Source of the DNA: Endomychus coccineus
Lineage: Eukaryota > Arthropoda > Insecta > Coleoptera > Endomychidae
Assembly: GCA_958510875.1 (NCBI GenBank)
Contig: OY294067.1
Span: 106,746,010 to 106,810,009, forward strand
Length of the DNA: 64,000 bases
Direction: 5' to 3'
The notes beneath the pieces were generated by a model, which made no database searches, had not been told where the DNA came from, and saw only the letters and a program-made list of their open reading frames with translations. Position 1 is the stretch's first letter; each line of letters starts with the position of its first letter. Below are positions 43,926 to 54,559 of this stretch, piece after piece. Made by a program: the position numbers and the translations under genes.

Positions 43926-44973
43926 CTTTATAACTGAGATGAATTTGTCTTACACCTGGTTTTTGTTCAATTACCCCTGCCTCTATCAATTCTTTTATTA
44001 TAGAGATTATCTCATTGTGATGATTATGGTTACCTGCATGCGAGGATGCAACAAGAAGTCTCAGTCTATCCACAATTTCGTTAACGTCATCCCAATAAAC
44101 ATATTCGATAGGTTTCTCGTTATATTCAAGCATATCATTTTTGATATATGCACTTCCAGTGTATGTTTTGGCTCTGGGTCTTTTCATGGAATTAATCAAA
44201 GGTTTCAGTACATTTTTGTATTTTACAATGTTTCTTATTCGATCAGCTGGATCGTTATTACGCCTATGGGCACTAGTCATTTCCATCATTTGACTGTAAT
44301 TTTTCCCATCTTCCACAGTGTAAGTATCAGGTAGAACATCTCTATAAAATATCAAATTATACAGTCCTGTGGTACCCTTGAACGGAGTACCCTTGATAAT
44401 TATATTACTCTCACTATCAATTTCTATAGGTTGATTACCCATGAACCATTTGTCTAAAGTTGAATTATATTGCAATCCCATTCTATCATCGTATTTCTTG
44501 ACATCATCATCCAATAGGAATCCTTCCAAGTAATAACGTGCTAATGTGGGGTATTGTTGCAGAAACTCCTCTGTAGCCTCTGCATTATCTTTCTTATGTT
44601 TTCTGAATTCTTCACGAATCTGATCGATAGTAGGTTCGAGGGTAAACACATCCTCCTCAGTATTTTGGGGGTTATATACGAACTCTTCCCCTTCAGTTAC
44701 AATATTTGGGATTGGTATGTTCTCCATTTGTGTTGCTGTAGAAACAATACTTTTAGGTTTAACCAACGAATTTTGTTTGATTATTTCAGCATTTTTCGCA
44801 ATTTCCTCCAGAGGTTTAGATACATTCCTGAACATATTATCTAGAATCTCATCATTTTCAGCTTTACCCAATTTCACAGCCATATATTTTTTCCTCACAA
44901 CGTTTGCTAACTCCCAAATTTTTTTCTTCAATTGTTGTTTTTCTTTAAGCGTGTTACTCACACCCACGTCCAT
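43909..44973 (-). CDS. Conserved arthropod Maverick protein of unknown function
   Basis: 354 residues from ATG 44,973. The N-terminus is a charged coiled coil. The recognisable core is W-F-M-G-N-Q-P-I-E-I (about 180-190), then I-I-I-K-G-T-P-F-K-G-T-T-G-L-Y-N-L-I and, later, R-R-N-N-D-P-A. This segment marks a protein family widespread in insect Maverick copies (I believe catalogued as DUF8207). Function is unknown; being next to the ATPase and fiber genes it may be a virion or assembly protein. A TATATATAC box lies 31-39 nt upstream and TCAGC directly precedes the ATG. Its 3' end overlaps the fiber start. Confidence 0.75.
   Translation of the reverse strand: MDVGVSNTLKEKQQLKKKIWELANVVRKKYMAVKLGKAENDEILDNMFRNVSKPLEEIAKNAEIIKQNSLVKPKSIVSTATQMENIPIPNIVTEGEEFVYNPQNTEEDVFTLEPTIDQIREEFRKHKKDNAEATEEFLQQYPTLARYYLEGFLLDDDVKKYDDRMGLQYNSTLDKWFMGNQPIEIDSESNIIIKGTPFKGTTGLYNLIFYRDVLPDTYTVEDGKNYSQMMEMTSAHRRNNDPADRIRNIVKYKNVLKPLINSMKRPRAKTYTGSAYIKNDMLEYNEKPIEYVYWDDVNEIVDRLRLLVASSHAGNHNHHNEIISIIKELIEAGVIEQKPGVRQIHLSYKDGFNG
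43923..43937 (-). promoter_or_regulatory. TCAGTTATAAAGATG start-proximal motif of the fiber gene
   Basis: Identical except for one base (A/G before the ATG) to the sequence at the MSV199 gene start (38,347-38,361). TCAGT is the arthropod initiator; transcription from it would give a leader of about 10 nt. Confidence 0.5.
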
Positions 44974-45003
44974 GCTGAGCGGGTTGTCTATTTCAAATGA
45001 AAG

Positions 45004-45012
45004 TATATATAC
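45004..45012 (-). promoter_or_regulatory. TATA box upstream of the conserved Maverick gene
   Basis: TATATATAC lies about 31-39 nt before ATG 44,973, with TCAGC immediately before the ATG as a possible initiator. The promoter sits in the 42-nt gap after the ATPase gene. Confidence 0.5.
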
Positions 45013-45015
45013 ATG

Positions 45016-45741
45016 TTAGATGTATATATAACTATCAAAACCTTTGCGATAACGTCCTTTGTTCATATCACAGTCTTTGTTTATCATAAGGAATCCATAT
45101 TTATCTTTCCAACATACGCTACATATCTCTTTGAATTTTTCGAGTGACATGTCGGTACTTATATGATCGGTGAATATATGTTTCAAATTGAGCTCATCCT
45201 GTTTGAAAATAATCAAGCAATTGGCATTGTCGCGCAATCCATGTTTTGGACATTTAGCAAAAGACTGGCAAAGATAGAAACTATCAATTGAGTTGTGTCT
45301 CCCTCTTGAAAAATAAGCACGAATTTTCTCCTGTTTCTCAAACATCACGTCATCGAATATTATGATTGAATTAGGCCTCGCTTCTGTGGGGTCTATGACC
45401 TCATCACTTTCGGTACAAGGAAAATATCCAAGCCCCTCAATTTTCTTCAATGTCTCCTTTAGTAACTGGTATTTTGGTTGGTGTAAAGACTTTGAATATA
45501 TGTACACGTTTTCAAATTTCAGACCGTTTGCATCTAACAATAGAGATAACATCACATTTGTTTTCCCACAATTACTTGGACCACAGATTATTGTTCGTAG
45601 AGTATTAGGCAGCAAAGAGCTGTGACGTTGTGGTTGTTCAACATTCTCATTGCTTGACCCTAAGTTCATAATACTCAACGAGTCTTTTTGCTTAACAATC
45701 TTCATCATGCCTGAAGGCGAATCGAAATCATACTGGAACAT
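45016..45741 (-). CDS. ATP: FtsK/HerA (A32)-type genome-packaging ATPase
   Basis: 241 residues. Walker A is G-P-S-N-C-G-K-T at 54-61 and Walker B is I-I-I-F-D-D-V at about 126-132. R-A-Y-F-S-R-G-R-H and a following Q-S-F supply arginine-finger and sensor-like positions. This family pumps viral DNA into the capsid. Length is usual for Polinton ATPases and no lesion is visible. The ATG at 45,741 is preceded by TATATAAAC at 45,758-45,766, only 17-25 nt away, so the Met at codon 12 (45,708) may be used instead. Confidence 0.9.
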   Translation of the reverse strand: MFQYDFDSPSGMMKIVKQKDSLSIMNLGSSNENVEQPQRHSSLLPNTLRTIICGPSNCGKTNVMLSLLLDANGLKFENVYIYSKSLHQPKYQLLKETLKKIEGLGYFPCTESDEVIDPTEARPNSIIIFDDVMFEKQEKIRAYFSRGRHNSIDSFYLCQSFAKCPKHGLRDNANCLIIFKQDELNLKHIFTDHISTDMSLEKFKEICSVCWKDKYGFLMINKDCDMNKGRYRKGFDSYIYI

Positions 45742-45757
45742 ATGTTAATAAGCATTT

Positions 45758-45766
45758 GTTTATATA
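45758..45766 (-). promoter_or_regulatory. TATA box of the packaging ATPase gene
   Basis: TATATAAAC on the minus strand just upstream of ATG 45,741. The short distance suggests initiation near or just after that ATG. Confidence 0.5.
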
Positions 45767-45859
45767 CTAGATGATGATGTTATATTGTGTATGTCTGATC
45801 GCGCGGTTAGGTGCTTCTACGGTTCTGTCAAAATCAGGTATCAAATACATGTTAAATAG

Positions 45860-46078
45860 GTATGAATGCTGGAACACGTGTCTGAATGTTGAAACACGTG
45901 TCTGAATGTTGAAACACGTGTCTGAAACACGTGTCTGAATGCTGAAACACGTGTCTGAATGTTGAAACACGTGTCTGAATGTTGAAACACGTGTCTGAAT
46001 GTTGAAACACGTGTCTGAATGTTGAAACACGTGTCTGAATGTTGAAACACTTGTCTGAATGTTAAAGCATGTGTTGAA
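45860..46078 (-). repeat. 20-bp minisatellite with CACGTG, inside the Maverick
   Basis: The unit GAATGTTGAAACACGTGTCT repeats about ten times, with nine perfect CACGTG E-boxes and one CACTTG variant, plus one shortened unit near 45,925. It lies between the ATPase promoter and the right TIR. The open frames crossing it are repeat artefacts. Confidence 0.9.
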
Positions 46079-46152
46079 TCATGCGAAAAAACATGTGTAT
46101 GAATGTAATACAATCATTATGATTATTCACATTTTATTCCTCATTAGCCCAT

Positions 46153-46170
46153 CATAGTTCGTGAACTATG
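46153..46170. promoter_or_regulatory. Palindrome at the inner edge of the right TIR
   Basis: CATAGTTCGTGAACTATG has perfect 8-bp arms and is followed by GTCGCCGG. A related palindrome lies upstream of the MSV199 gene. It could be a protein-binding site; this is inference. Confidence 0.45.
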
Positions 46171-46844
46171 GTCGCCGGATTGAATCAGTTACTGTCATCG
46201 GTTCGAAGCAGTGACGTCATCATCGTTCGTAAACTATGGTCGCCGGATTGAAACAATGACAAAGCAGTCTTTGTCACGTGGTGGTGACACCTACACGAAG
46301 CAGCCTGTACCTTCGGTCCGCCATGACATCTGTCACGTGACACCTACACGAAGCAGCCTGTACCTTTAGCTCACCATGACAGCTGTCACGTGTTGGTGAC
46401 ACCTACACGAAGCAACCTGTACCTTTGGTTCACCATGACAGCTGTCATATGGTGGCGACATCTCCATGAAGCAGCCTGTACCCAAGGGTCGCCATGACAG
46501 CTGTCACGTGGTGGCGACATCTCCACGAAGCGTTCTGTACCTTTAGCTCACCATGACAGCTGTCACGTGTTGGTGACACCTACACGAAGCAACCTGTACC
46601 TTTGGTTCACCATGACAGCTGTCATATGGTGGCGACATCTCCATGAAGCAGCCTGTACCCAAGGGTCGCCATGACAGCTGTCACGTGGTGGCGACATCTC
46701 CACGAAGCATTCTGTACCTTCGATGACAGCTGTCACGTGGTGGTGACATCTCCATGAAGCAGCCTGTACCTTTGGACCAAAGGTACAGATTGCTTCCTAG
46801 AGGTGGCGGAGCCCCCTCCACGAAGCAGTCTGTACCTTGGGTTC

Positions 46845-47370
46845 GCCATGACAGCTGTACCTTATGGTCGCCATGACAGCTGGACCTTATGGTCGCCATG
46901 ACAGCTGGTCCTTATGGTCGCCATGACAGCTGGTCCTTATGGCCGCCATGACAGCTGGTTCTTATGGTCGCCATGACAGTTGGTTCTTATGGTCGCCATG
47001 ACAGCTGGTCCTTATGATCGCCATGACAGCTGGTCCTTATGGTCGCCATGACAGCTGGTCCTTATGGTCGCCATGACAGCTGGTCCTTATGGTCGCCATG
47101 ACAGCTGGTCCTTATGGTCGCCATGACAGCTAGTTCTTATGGTAGCCATGACAGCTGGTCCTTATGGTCGCCATGACAGCTGGTCCTTATGGTCGCCATG
47201 ACAGCTGGTCCTTATGGTCGCCATGACAGCTGGTCCTTATGGCCGCCATGACAGCTGGTCCTTATGGTCGCCATGACAGCTGGTCCTTATGGTCGCCATG
47301 ACAGCTGGTTCTTATGCTCGCCATGACAGCTGGACCTTATGGTCGCCATGACAGTTGGACCTTAGGGCCG
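46845..47370 (-). repeat. 25-bp tandem array in right TIR
   Basis: Mirror of the array at 35,236-35,765, with the same variant units in the same order as far as I compared, consistent with recent copying between TIRs. Confidence 0.95.
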
Positions 47371-47580
47371 CCATGCTGCCATGTGTTAGTCACGTGACTC
47401 TGTACATGTGACACACTTTTTGAACACACCCTGTATACTCTTTACAAATAAAATAAAATCCTTATCACCTACATCCTTTCAAACTGATAAGGACGAGCTC
47501 ATGCACCGGATGCACATCGACAGCTAGACCGGAAGTGGAGACCGGATATCCTGAGGCAGAACGCGACCTGTTCATCTACT

Positions 47581-47586
47581 ATTGTC
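47581..47586. repeat. Maverick target-site duplication, right
   Basis: ATTGTC, identical to 35,015-35,020, immediately follows the right terminus. Confidence 0.95.
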
Positions 47587-48372
47587 GATTAATGGTATTG
47601 GACCAGTTGCCTGGCCACCCAGGTCACCGGATTCTTAATCCGCTAGATTTTTACGTTTGGGGTACTATTAAAGATAAAATCTACACTAATCCCGTATTAA
47701 CAAGGGAAGATTTAGTTTTGAGAATTCAGCAAGCCTGCAATGATATGCGGCAAAATCAGCATGAAGTACGAAATCCGCATGAAGTATCTGCTGCAGTAAA
47801 TGCGTTATTGAGGTGGGTGGACTACATTTCGAGCAATTTTTGTGATTTTACCTTCAATTTTCTTTCATTTTGTTATTGTTGTTGTAAGCCACTAATTAAA
47901 TTTCTTATTTTCGTCTTTGTTTAATTGTTTTTCAGAAATCAGGTATTTTAATTTTTTACTGGCAAACGATGTGTCAAACGAAAAAAAGTAAAGAGCCTAT
48001 TTTTGTTTTTGTTGTAAATTGAACAAGGATTCTAGAAATAGTTTTTGCTTTTGAAAAAATCAGTGGCGTACCATATTTTTTATGAAAAATAGCAGAAGAA
48101 GTGTCTGTAAGCACGCCACTGGTGGAAGTAAAATAATATTTCTTACGTAAAAAGATGTATTCAATATATCTATTCGAACGAGCCAAATTTCATTTAAATA
48201 TCCAAAGTAGTTTTGAAAATATTATTAAATCTGGATTTTTTTATAAAAATGTTGACAGCGTGTATCTTTGTAACGAAGCATTTTTCGAATATAGTTAATA
48301 GTACAAACTGATATTATTTTGTAGTTATCTGTCTGCCTGTAAAGTTTCCGCTTTCGAAACTGGACCCCCCTG
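47581..48372 (+). mobile_element. Right half of the Tc1-like transposon interrupted by the Maverick
   Basis: The plus frame continues with the C-terminus of a Tc1-like transposase: L-N-P-L-D-F-Y-V-W-G-T-I-K-D-K-I-Y, then T-R-E-D-L-V-L-R-I-Q-Q-A-C. The right TIR ends at 48,372 and matches 34,217 onward in inverted orientation. Removing the Maverick and one hexamer rejoins the two half-frames. Confidence 0.8.
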
Positions 48373-48384
48373 TTTAGTTCTTTA

Positions 48385-48600
48385 AGGACGCAGTATATTT
48401 GACACTCCCGACTAATCTATTCTAAGCTAATCTAGGTTTGAGAATCTGATATAGTTATGGAAGAGTGGAAAAACGGGTGGGAATATTTTGCTTCTTAAGA
48501 ATTTTGAGAATTCGATCTTTTATATTTTCAATATATGAAAAATGACAGTGAATAAATGGGTTTCTGGTTCCGGTTTATTTTAAATTTTAGGTGAGTTGTA
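48385..48600 (-). mobile_element. PLE family A fragment (linker region)
   Basis: On the minus strand, CATATATTGAAAATATAA and the following ~120 nt match the PLE copy at 27,720-27,830. No endonuclease or terminal repeat is attached. Confidence 0.65.
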
Positions 48601-48817
48601 TTCATTTATGGTTTTTAATAAGATAATTGGAGAAATCATTCGATAATAGAACATATCAAAGGTTTTAATTCTGATTTTGAGGATTTACGTTGGGATAAGT
48701 TAACAGCTCTATGTACCAAGGAATTTAAGACAGATTACTTCTGAGCAGTATAGTGTTGGGAAAGGTCATTTATGTATTTATCGATTCTTATATGAATTTA
48801 TTTTATACGAGAGCAAG

Positions 48818-49959
48818 GTGAAAATTCTCCGAAAAATAAAACAGATAACGTGACAATATAAAGTCCCATGTGACATTTGTGATGTACCATCTTCAACTAG
48901 AATGCATTAAAATTTTCAGACTGATATGCCATTCGGTTCTGTTTCGACACCCATCGAAAATGAGCTGCCTTGACAATTTTTGTAAGCATGGAAAAAAGTG
49001 AATTCCGCGTCTTGATTAAATAAAATTTCTTGCGTGGAAAAACATTACGCAAACCAAAGCATCGCTTGTTAAACATTATGGGAACTCTCCACCATCGATT
49101 GGAACGATTCACAAGTTTGTTAGTGATTTTCGTTGTGATAGTATGACCATAAAGGACGTCGAAATTTCTGGTCGTCCAATTGAGGTTAGTTACAACGCCA
49201 GAAATCCAGATAAAATGCATGGTATGATATTGGACGATCGGCGAGTTGAAGTGCACGAGATTGCTGAGGCTATGGGCATCTCAACCAAACGGGTACGGAA
49301 CATTTTGCATACATTTTTAAATATGAGAAAGCCATATGCCAGATGAGTGCCGCATTTGCTCTCTGCGCGACCGTGTGGCAATTTCAGAGGAGTGTTTCGC
49401 GATTTTAAAGCACGATGAAAAGGACTTTTTGCGTTGTTTCGTAATCGTGGGATAAACATGGATCCATTACAACACACCAGAGACCAAAGAACAGTCGAAG
49501 CAGTTGGTTTATTGGCCAACAAAGCCATGACGACAGTTTTTTGGGATGCACACGGTATCATCCATATCGATTACCTTGAAAAGGCCAAAACGATCATCGG
49601 CGTATATTATGCATAGCTGTTGGATCGATTCGACTGATTTGAAGCGAAAGCAGGCGAATTTGGCACAGAGAAAAGGGCTCTTCCACCAGGACAAAGCACC
49701 GGCGAATTGGTTCGTCATTCACCATATTCTCTAGATTTGGCCTCTGCGATAATTATCTATTTCCAAGAAATGACTTAGCGGAAAGAGATTTGGCTCCAAC
49801 GATGAGGTGATCGCTGAAACAAACGCCTATTTTGAAGAGATTCAAAAATTAGAAAAACGTTGAACGAAGTGCATCAGACTCCAAGCGGATTATGTTGAGA
49901 AATAAAATAAGTTTTGACCAATTATTTGTTGTTTTTCAGGAACTTTTCACCTTACCCTC
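48818..49959 (+). mobile_element. Mariner pseudogene, plus oriented
   Basis: Starts CGAGAGCAAGGTGAAAA and ends CTTTTCACCTTACCCTC, about 1.14 kb. It is the same family as the copies at 29,851 and 20,920. The transposase is split over several frames: an N-terminal helix-turn-helix near 49,030-49,330 (E-I-A-E-A-M-G-I-S) and a degraded catalytic part near 49,450-49,740. A segment around the last Asp is missing. Confidence 0.8.
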
Positions 49960-52900
49960 ATTGGTGAATTGAAAGCTTCTTCCCAATATTCGAACTGGCG
50001 AATAAGTTTGCTAATACAGAGAGGACGGGGATTTAATTTCAAAGGTGAGGAGTAAACATTTGATAAACACACAATAATTGATATCATTTAATAGAACAAC
50101 TTTTATTTCAACATACAACCAAACAAAAATCACAAATAAACGAATGTAATAATATTCATTTTGCAAAATGTGCTGTATCTGTTGATCGACTGTTTTCAGA
50201 CTCTACCTAAATCTAACGAATACTCTGAATTAAAATTTTTCAGGAATAGTTTTTTATCTAAACAGAACGAGGAATAAAGGAAGATACAATTCTCGGGAAA
50301 TATCCAGTGACGTGTAGGAAATGAGTATCAGACGCGACACCGGTCCGAGATTTATGATAAAAACTTTTTTTTGAAATGTTATATTTATGTTAGGAACCAT
50401 TTCCGAAAAAAAGCATGCGTGTCGAATTATTTTCCTTTGATTTGACTGGTGGAGTATTGCTATCATAAACTGGAATGTCCTAGATAGGGAAATGAAATGA
50501 AGGAATGATAGAGTAGAAAACATACATATCATTCCAATTGGCAGATTGTTTGGCACAAGAAGCAGATGCTGTACTGTATGTGCATGTACATGTGCCCGTT
50601 ATTTTTTTAGCTGAACTATAATTTCTTATCATAAATATGAATAAAATATATCAGTTAAAAACGCAATATAAATTAGAACTATTAAAATAATAATATGACG
50701 AGGGGGGTTAGGGCGAAGGAGTAACATTTAGTGATATATTTTGACGTGTTTGACAGCTAATATAATCACGAACAAATTGCCAACTCCACGTTATACCATT
50801 CAGGATCGATGATTAAGGTGGTGGAATCGAATGAGCATCTCCAAAAATCCATGTTTTGGAATTGCGGAAAAAAATTAAGCAATTTTACTTCAACTAATTC
50901 GCCAGATATATTTATACCATACGTAAATATGATCATTGATCATATATCTCACAAGTTAAAAGATGCCAGCTGTTTCAATATAGAGAATAAATTTAAACTA
51001 CAATGCCTTTGTTCCTATTATAAATCACCATTGTACTTGTATGAAAAAGTCAATTATCACTATTTTAAAGATCGTTTTCCTATAATACAAGCGAATATTA
51101 CAATAATGTGCCTAGTCACTTTAAAGTATTGTCCTTCAAAACTTCCAAACCACGAATATTTGATAAATTATTTAACAGACAGTTATACCAAATCATTTTT
51201 TTTTCTTTTCTGTTTTCAGTGATTGGAGCATTTACTTTTACGTTTATTTCATTCGATGATTATGTACAGAATCCGTATTTTTTTTCAATTCTCAAATAAT
51301 ATTATTTTTTGTTTTATGGTCAAGGAAGAGAATAGAGGGGTGTGCTACAGGTGAATGTAAATCACTCACCTGAACTTGATCATATTTTTTTCTCGATGTT
51401 ATTAATTCATGAATATTAAATGTAAATCATGTATTTTCTTATAGTTTGTAGGTTTCCTTGAATGTAATTCTATCGTACAATGGAATCGAAAAATATAAAT
51501 ATTATAATTATTATAAAAAAATAAATATTATATTTATTATATATTATTAAATATAAATATTATAAATGTACAAATGTGATGACCCAAATTTCCCAAAAAT
51601 TATTTTCCATGTTGGTATTGAAAGAAATTTGACATTTGCTCATGATATAAATATCAAAATATTTAGAAATATTTGGTTTTCAGACAATTTCTTAGAATTT
51701 TCTTCTAAAACCAAAAATGTCTGTCAATATTCGAACATGTTCGATCTTTGCCGATGCCAGCATTCCGTGAAAAACCATGATACTATCGAAAATAATATGA
51801 ATTTCCATTAATTGCCCTATATTCATTTGTTAAATTTTTCTCAATTATTAGCATTATCAATGTCATAACACTCTTTATTAGACGATTTGCTTAATTTTTT
51901 TTCTTGGAATTATGTTACTAGAAATATGTAGATTATATTTCCAAAGTTACCATCTGAAAAACTTGCGTTCTTTGTTCAGTTGTACGCAACATTAAAAAGA
52001 CACCATCATAGTTTCTTGGTTCGAATTCTACATAGAAATAATGTAGAAGCATGATACAACATCATAATGTTGCGTGATGCTCGCAAATTGAAGTTTATTT
52101 CACGTTTGAGTAGTAAATGGAAAATCTTCTTAATTTCACCATAAATGGCAGTACTTTTAGGGGGTGAAGGGGGTAGCACTCGGTATCGAATTTGTTTTTA
52201 TGATGATTTGAACTCTTCAGTTATACATTGCAATGTCCATTTTACATTAAACTATAACTTTATAGTATTTGAAAATAACGTATTACAGGCTTTCGAACAT
52301 TCCCATTATTTTAATATCTTGATAATTGATAATGCGCTTTCATCACGTGTTAAAATAAACAACTTGAGGTTTTACTCATTTCATGTTTATTCGTACTTTT
52401 ACCTGTTTTTCTACTACTCACAAGTTGTTCATAGTTCCATATCAATGGTAGAATACCAATACAAACATAAGATATCATTTTTAATCTACTTGAGAATTAA
52501 ATGTATTATTACATTTTTCCCCTTTTGATAATAATAAATAATTTTTAATATCACTATTCAAACGAAATAATGATAAGCAGTCCAGCAATTTCCAAGAATT
52601 TAATTTGTACCAAAAATTATCATTAATTCAATTTTTATTATGTTCAGAATGCAATAATAGTACCTTCATTTCATGAAAATAGATACTTCCTTGGGAATTA
52701 TTTGAAGTAAAATTAGTGATTTAATTCTTTCTGAAATTCGAAAACGTCGCTAATTCTATTTTAGAGATGGTCATTCAACTCTAGCATCTTGATCAGTCAT
52801 CCTGATTCTTAAAATTTCCGATAAACGTGAAGTTGCCACCCTGACTTTCCTTTTTCAAAAACTGTAAGTGGGAGAACTGATATTTATTAACGAACAATAT

Positions 52901-53655
52901 ATTTTTGTTCATATTCAGACAAATTCATGGTTTGTTCACGCCCTAATACGATAAACAACAGAAATATAAGGTCATTATTTCTTTTTTCTGGGAATTCGTT
53001 GTAATTATGCAATTTGCTTTTTAATTAAACAAATATGACGTCTGTACGTCTGTTCTATGGAAATAATAACTTTTTTGCGAATTAGTTAGAGTAAAATTAT
53101 GAAAATTTTTCTTGCAACACTTAATCATGGATAATTCTATTTTGGAGATGGCTTTCGATTACACCACCTCAATCATTCATCCTGAATGTTTTAATGTGTT
53201 TTCCGGAAAACGTGAAGTTGGCAACCGGATATTATTTTTTATTTGAACAATCAGTGGATAAATAATAATATCTATTGGAGATGATGAAGAATCGCGAAAA
53301 ATCGTTAAGTTCTTAAAATTCCATGGGGGTGCCAGCATCTGAAAAAAAAATCTTCCTTCCAACTAATGAAAATCAAACGAAACTATTGATAAGCATTAAT
53401 GGTCAATCTATGGATAATCGAATGCCACTTTGAAATAGGAAATTTTTTATTTTTGTGGTCCTCACTTCACTCAGTTAATATCACATGTTGGTTCCATGGG
53501 AAGGTGTTGCTGGTAGTGATATTCAGCATGTATATGGAGAGCTTCATAGGAATAGTTGTATCTGACATCATCATATTATGGATTGTGGAATTCGCCCTCT
53601 TGGAAAAAATTGAAGCTTCAGTTTTGGTTGCATCAAACTCTACTAGATTAACAGA
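49960..53655. other. Long AT-rich stretch, no gene recognised
   Basis: Two unassigned plus-strand frames stand out: 137 codons at 50,809-51,222 and 127 codons at 52,145-52,528. Neither shows a known motif, both are very AT-rich and may be chance. A diverged repeat near 52,760 and 53,150 (GAGATGG, then GTGAAGTTG) suggests an old duplicated element. Confidence 0.4.
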
Positions 53656-53659
53656 TCCT

Positions 53660-54120
53660 CATCGAAAAAATCTTATCAGATCTTCATTCATAGCATCGAC
53701 CTGTCTCTGTTTTGCTCCTCTGGCTGCATTGCATGATATAGCGAACCTGAATGAGGAAGCTTTATGAAGTGTACTACCATTAGCAAAGCTATGTCGGTCA
53801 ACTAAAACATGGAGTGATCTATTTGAGAAAAAACTTGTTAGTGAGCGATGAAGTTGGGGCGGCAAACTATATGACGGAAGTTTCCCAAGGAGGTCCTGGT
53901 TCTAGATTCGGTCAATTGCCTTGGAGGTACCCAATTCTACGGCTACAGATTCCCCACACTTTTCAATAGATGTCTGCCATTCATACGTAGACAAACAGGT
54001 CTCATTTTGAGCTCTGCTGATTAAAGCCATTATGCCGGTCATTCACGATTTTGGAACTCTCTAGGTGTTGGATGTGGTCGATGTTGATTGCTTCCTCCAT
54101 TACTTCAGAGAATCACAAAT
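53660..54120 (-). pseudogene. Non-LTR reverse transcriptase remnant
   Basis: Minus-strand frames read S-K-I-V-N-D-R-H-N-G-F, then E-K-C-G-E-S-V-A-V-E-L-G-T-S-K-A-I-D-R-I (decayed motif A), then L-G-K-L-P-S-Y and L-T-S-F-F-S-N-R-S-L-H-V-L-V-D. This is the fingers/palm order of Jockey/I-like elements. Stops and indels show it is dead. Confidence 0.65.
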
Positions 54121-54559
54121 AGTAGTACAATGGGTGTATGATTATTAGGAAAGGTCTGTTTCTTGGAAATGGGTTGGGCTCTAGCTGTTCTTCAGCAGGA
54201 AGGAAATACAATAAGTTAGTATGTAGGTGTGAACCTAACTTGCAAAGGACTGGTGTCAATTCTGGGCGGAATTCCGCCTTTTTGATATTGAGATCAAGCC
54301 TTATTATACGCTGTCGAAAGACAATATCAGGAGGGTTCATTCCTTGTGAATCCAAAGTGGAAATTGCTGCAAAAATTCCAACAAAGATATAACTATTGAC
54401 AACATTTTAAACAGACAAACCATGTAAGGAATTCATGAATATAAAAACACAGATATATGAGGAGGTAACATTCAAAAGTCGACTTCACTTCGGTCTCAAA
54501 TGAATTAAGTATTAATTCCAATAAAAAAACGTCACTGCTTCGATTGGTTTAATCAGATT
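54121..54559. other. Unassigned spacer
   Basis: A short segment at 54,424-54,485 is repeated at 56,486-56,545 (ATATATGAGGAGGTAA core). It may be part of the neighbouring PLE family. Confidence 0.4.

Larger units (their letters stand above)
35021..47580 (-). mobile_element. Maverick/Polinton (adintovirus-like) element lacking DNA polymerase B
   Basis: It is 12,560 bp, with long TIRs, AG termini and a perfect 6-bp target-site duplication. It encodes integrase, packaging ATPase, cysteine protease, major and minor capsid proteins, a PLA2-pX protein, a fiber-like protein and three others. All principal frames are open, TIRs look nearly identical by eye and the duplication is perfect, so the insertion is recent. 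There is no protein-primed polymerase B frame or remnant on either strand; only about 9.5 kb lies between the TIRs, too little for the usual gene set plus a polymerase of roughly 1,000 codons. It could be a deletion derivative or a distinct lineage using a polymerase in trans. Confidence 0.95.
46113..47580 (-). repeat. Right terminal inverted repeat of the Maverick
   Basis: About 1,468 bp, inverted copy of the left TIR, ending at 47,580. It carries the same 25-bp array (46,845-47,370) and ~60-bp CACGTG/GACAGCTGTC units, but two rather than three of the inner ~68-bp units. The inner edge has the palindrome CATAGTTCGTGAACTATG. Confidence 0.95.

Noticed and set aside
44554..45019. Plus-strand frames opposite the conserved Maverick gene
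   Set aside because: Shadows with hydrophobic, Phe-rich composition typical of antisense to Lys/Glu-rich coding sequence.
45767..46113. Open frames rich in T-F-R-H-V-F-Q-H-S-D repeats
   Set aside because: Produced by the 20-bp minisatellite read in successive frames; no coding evidence.
53399..53767. 122-codon plus-strand frame
   Set aside because: Its 3' half is antisense to a recognisable reverse transcriptase remnant and the 5' half has no motif.
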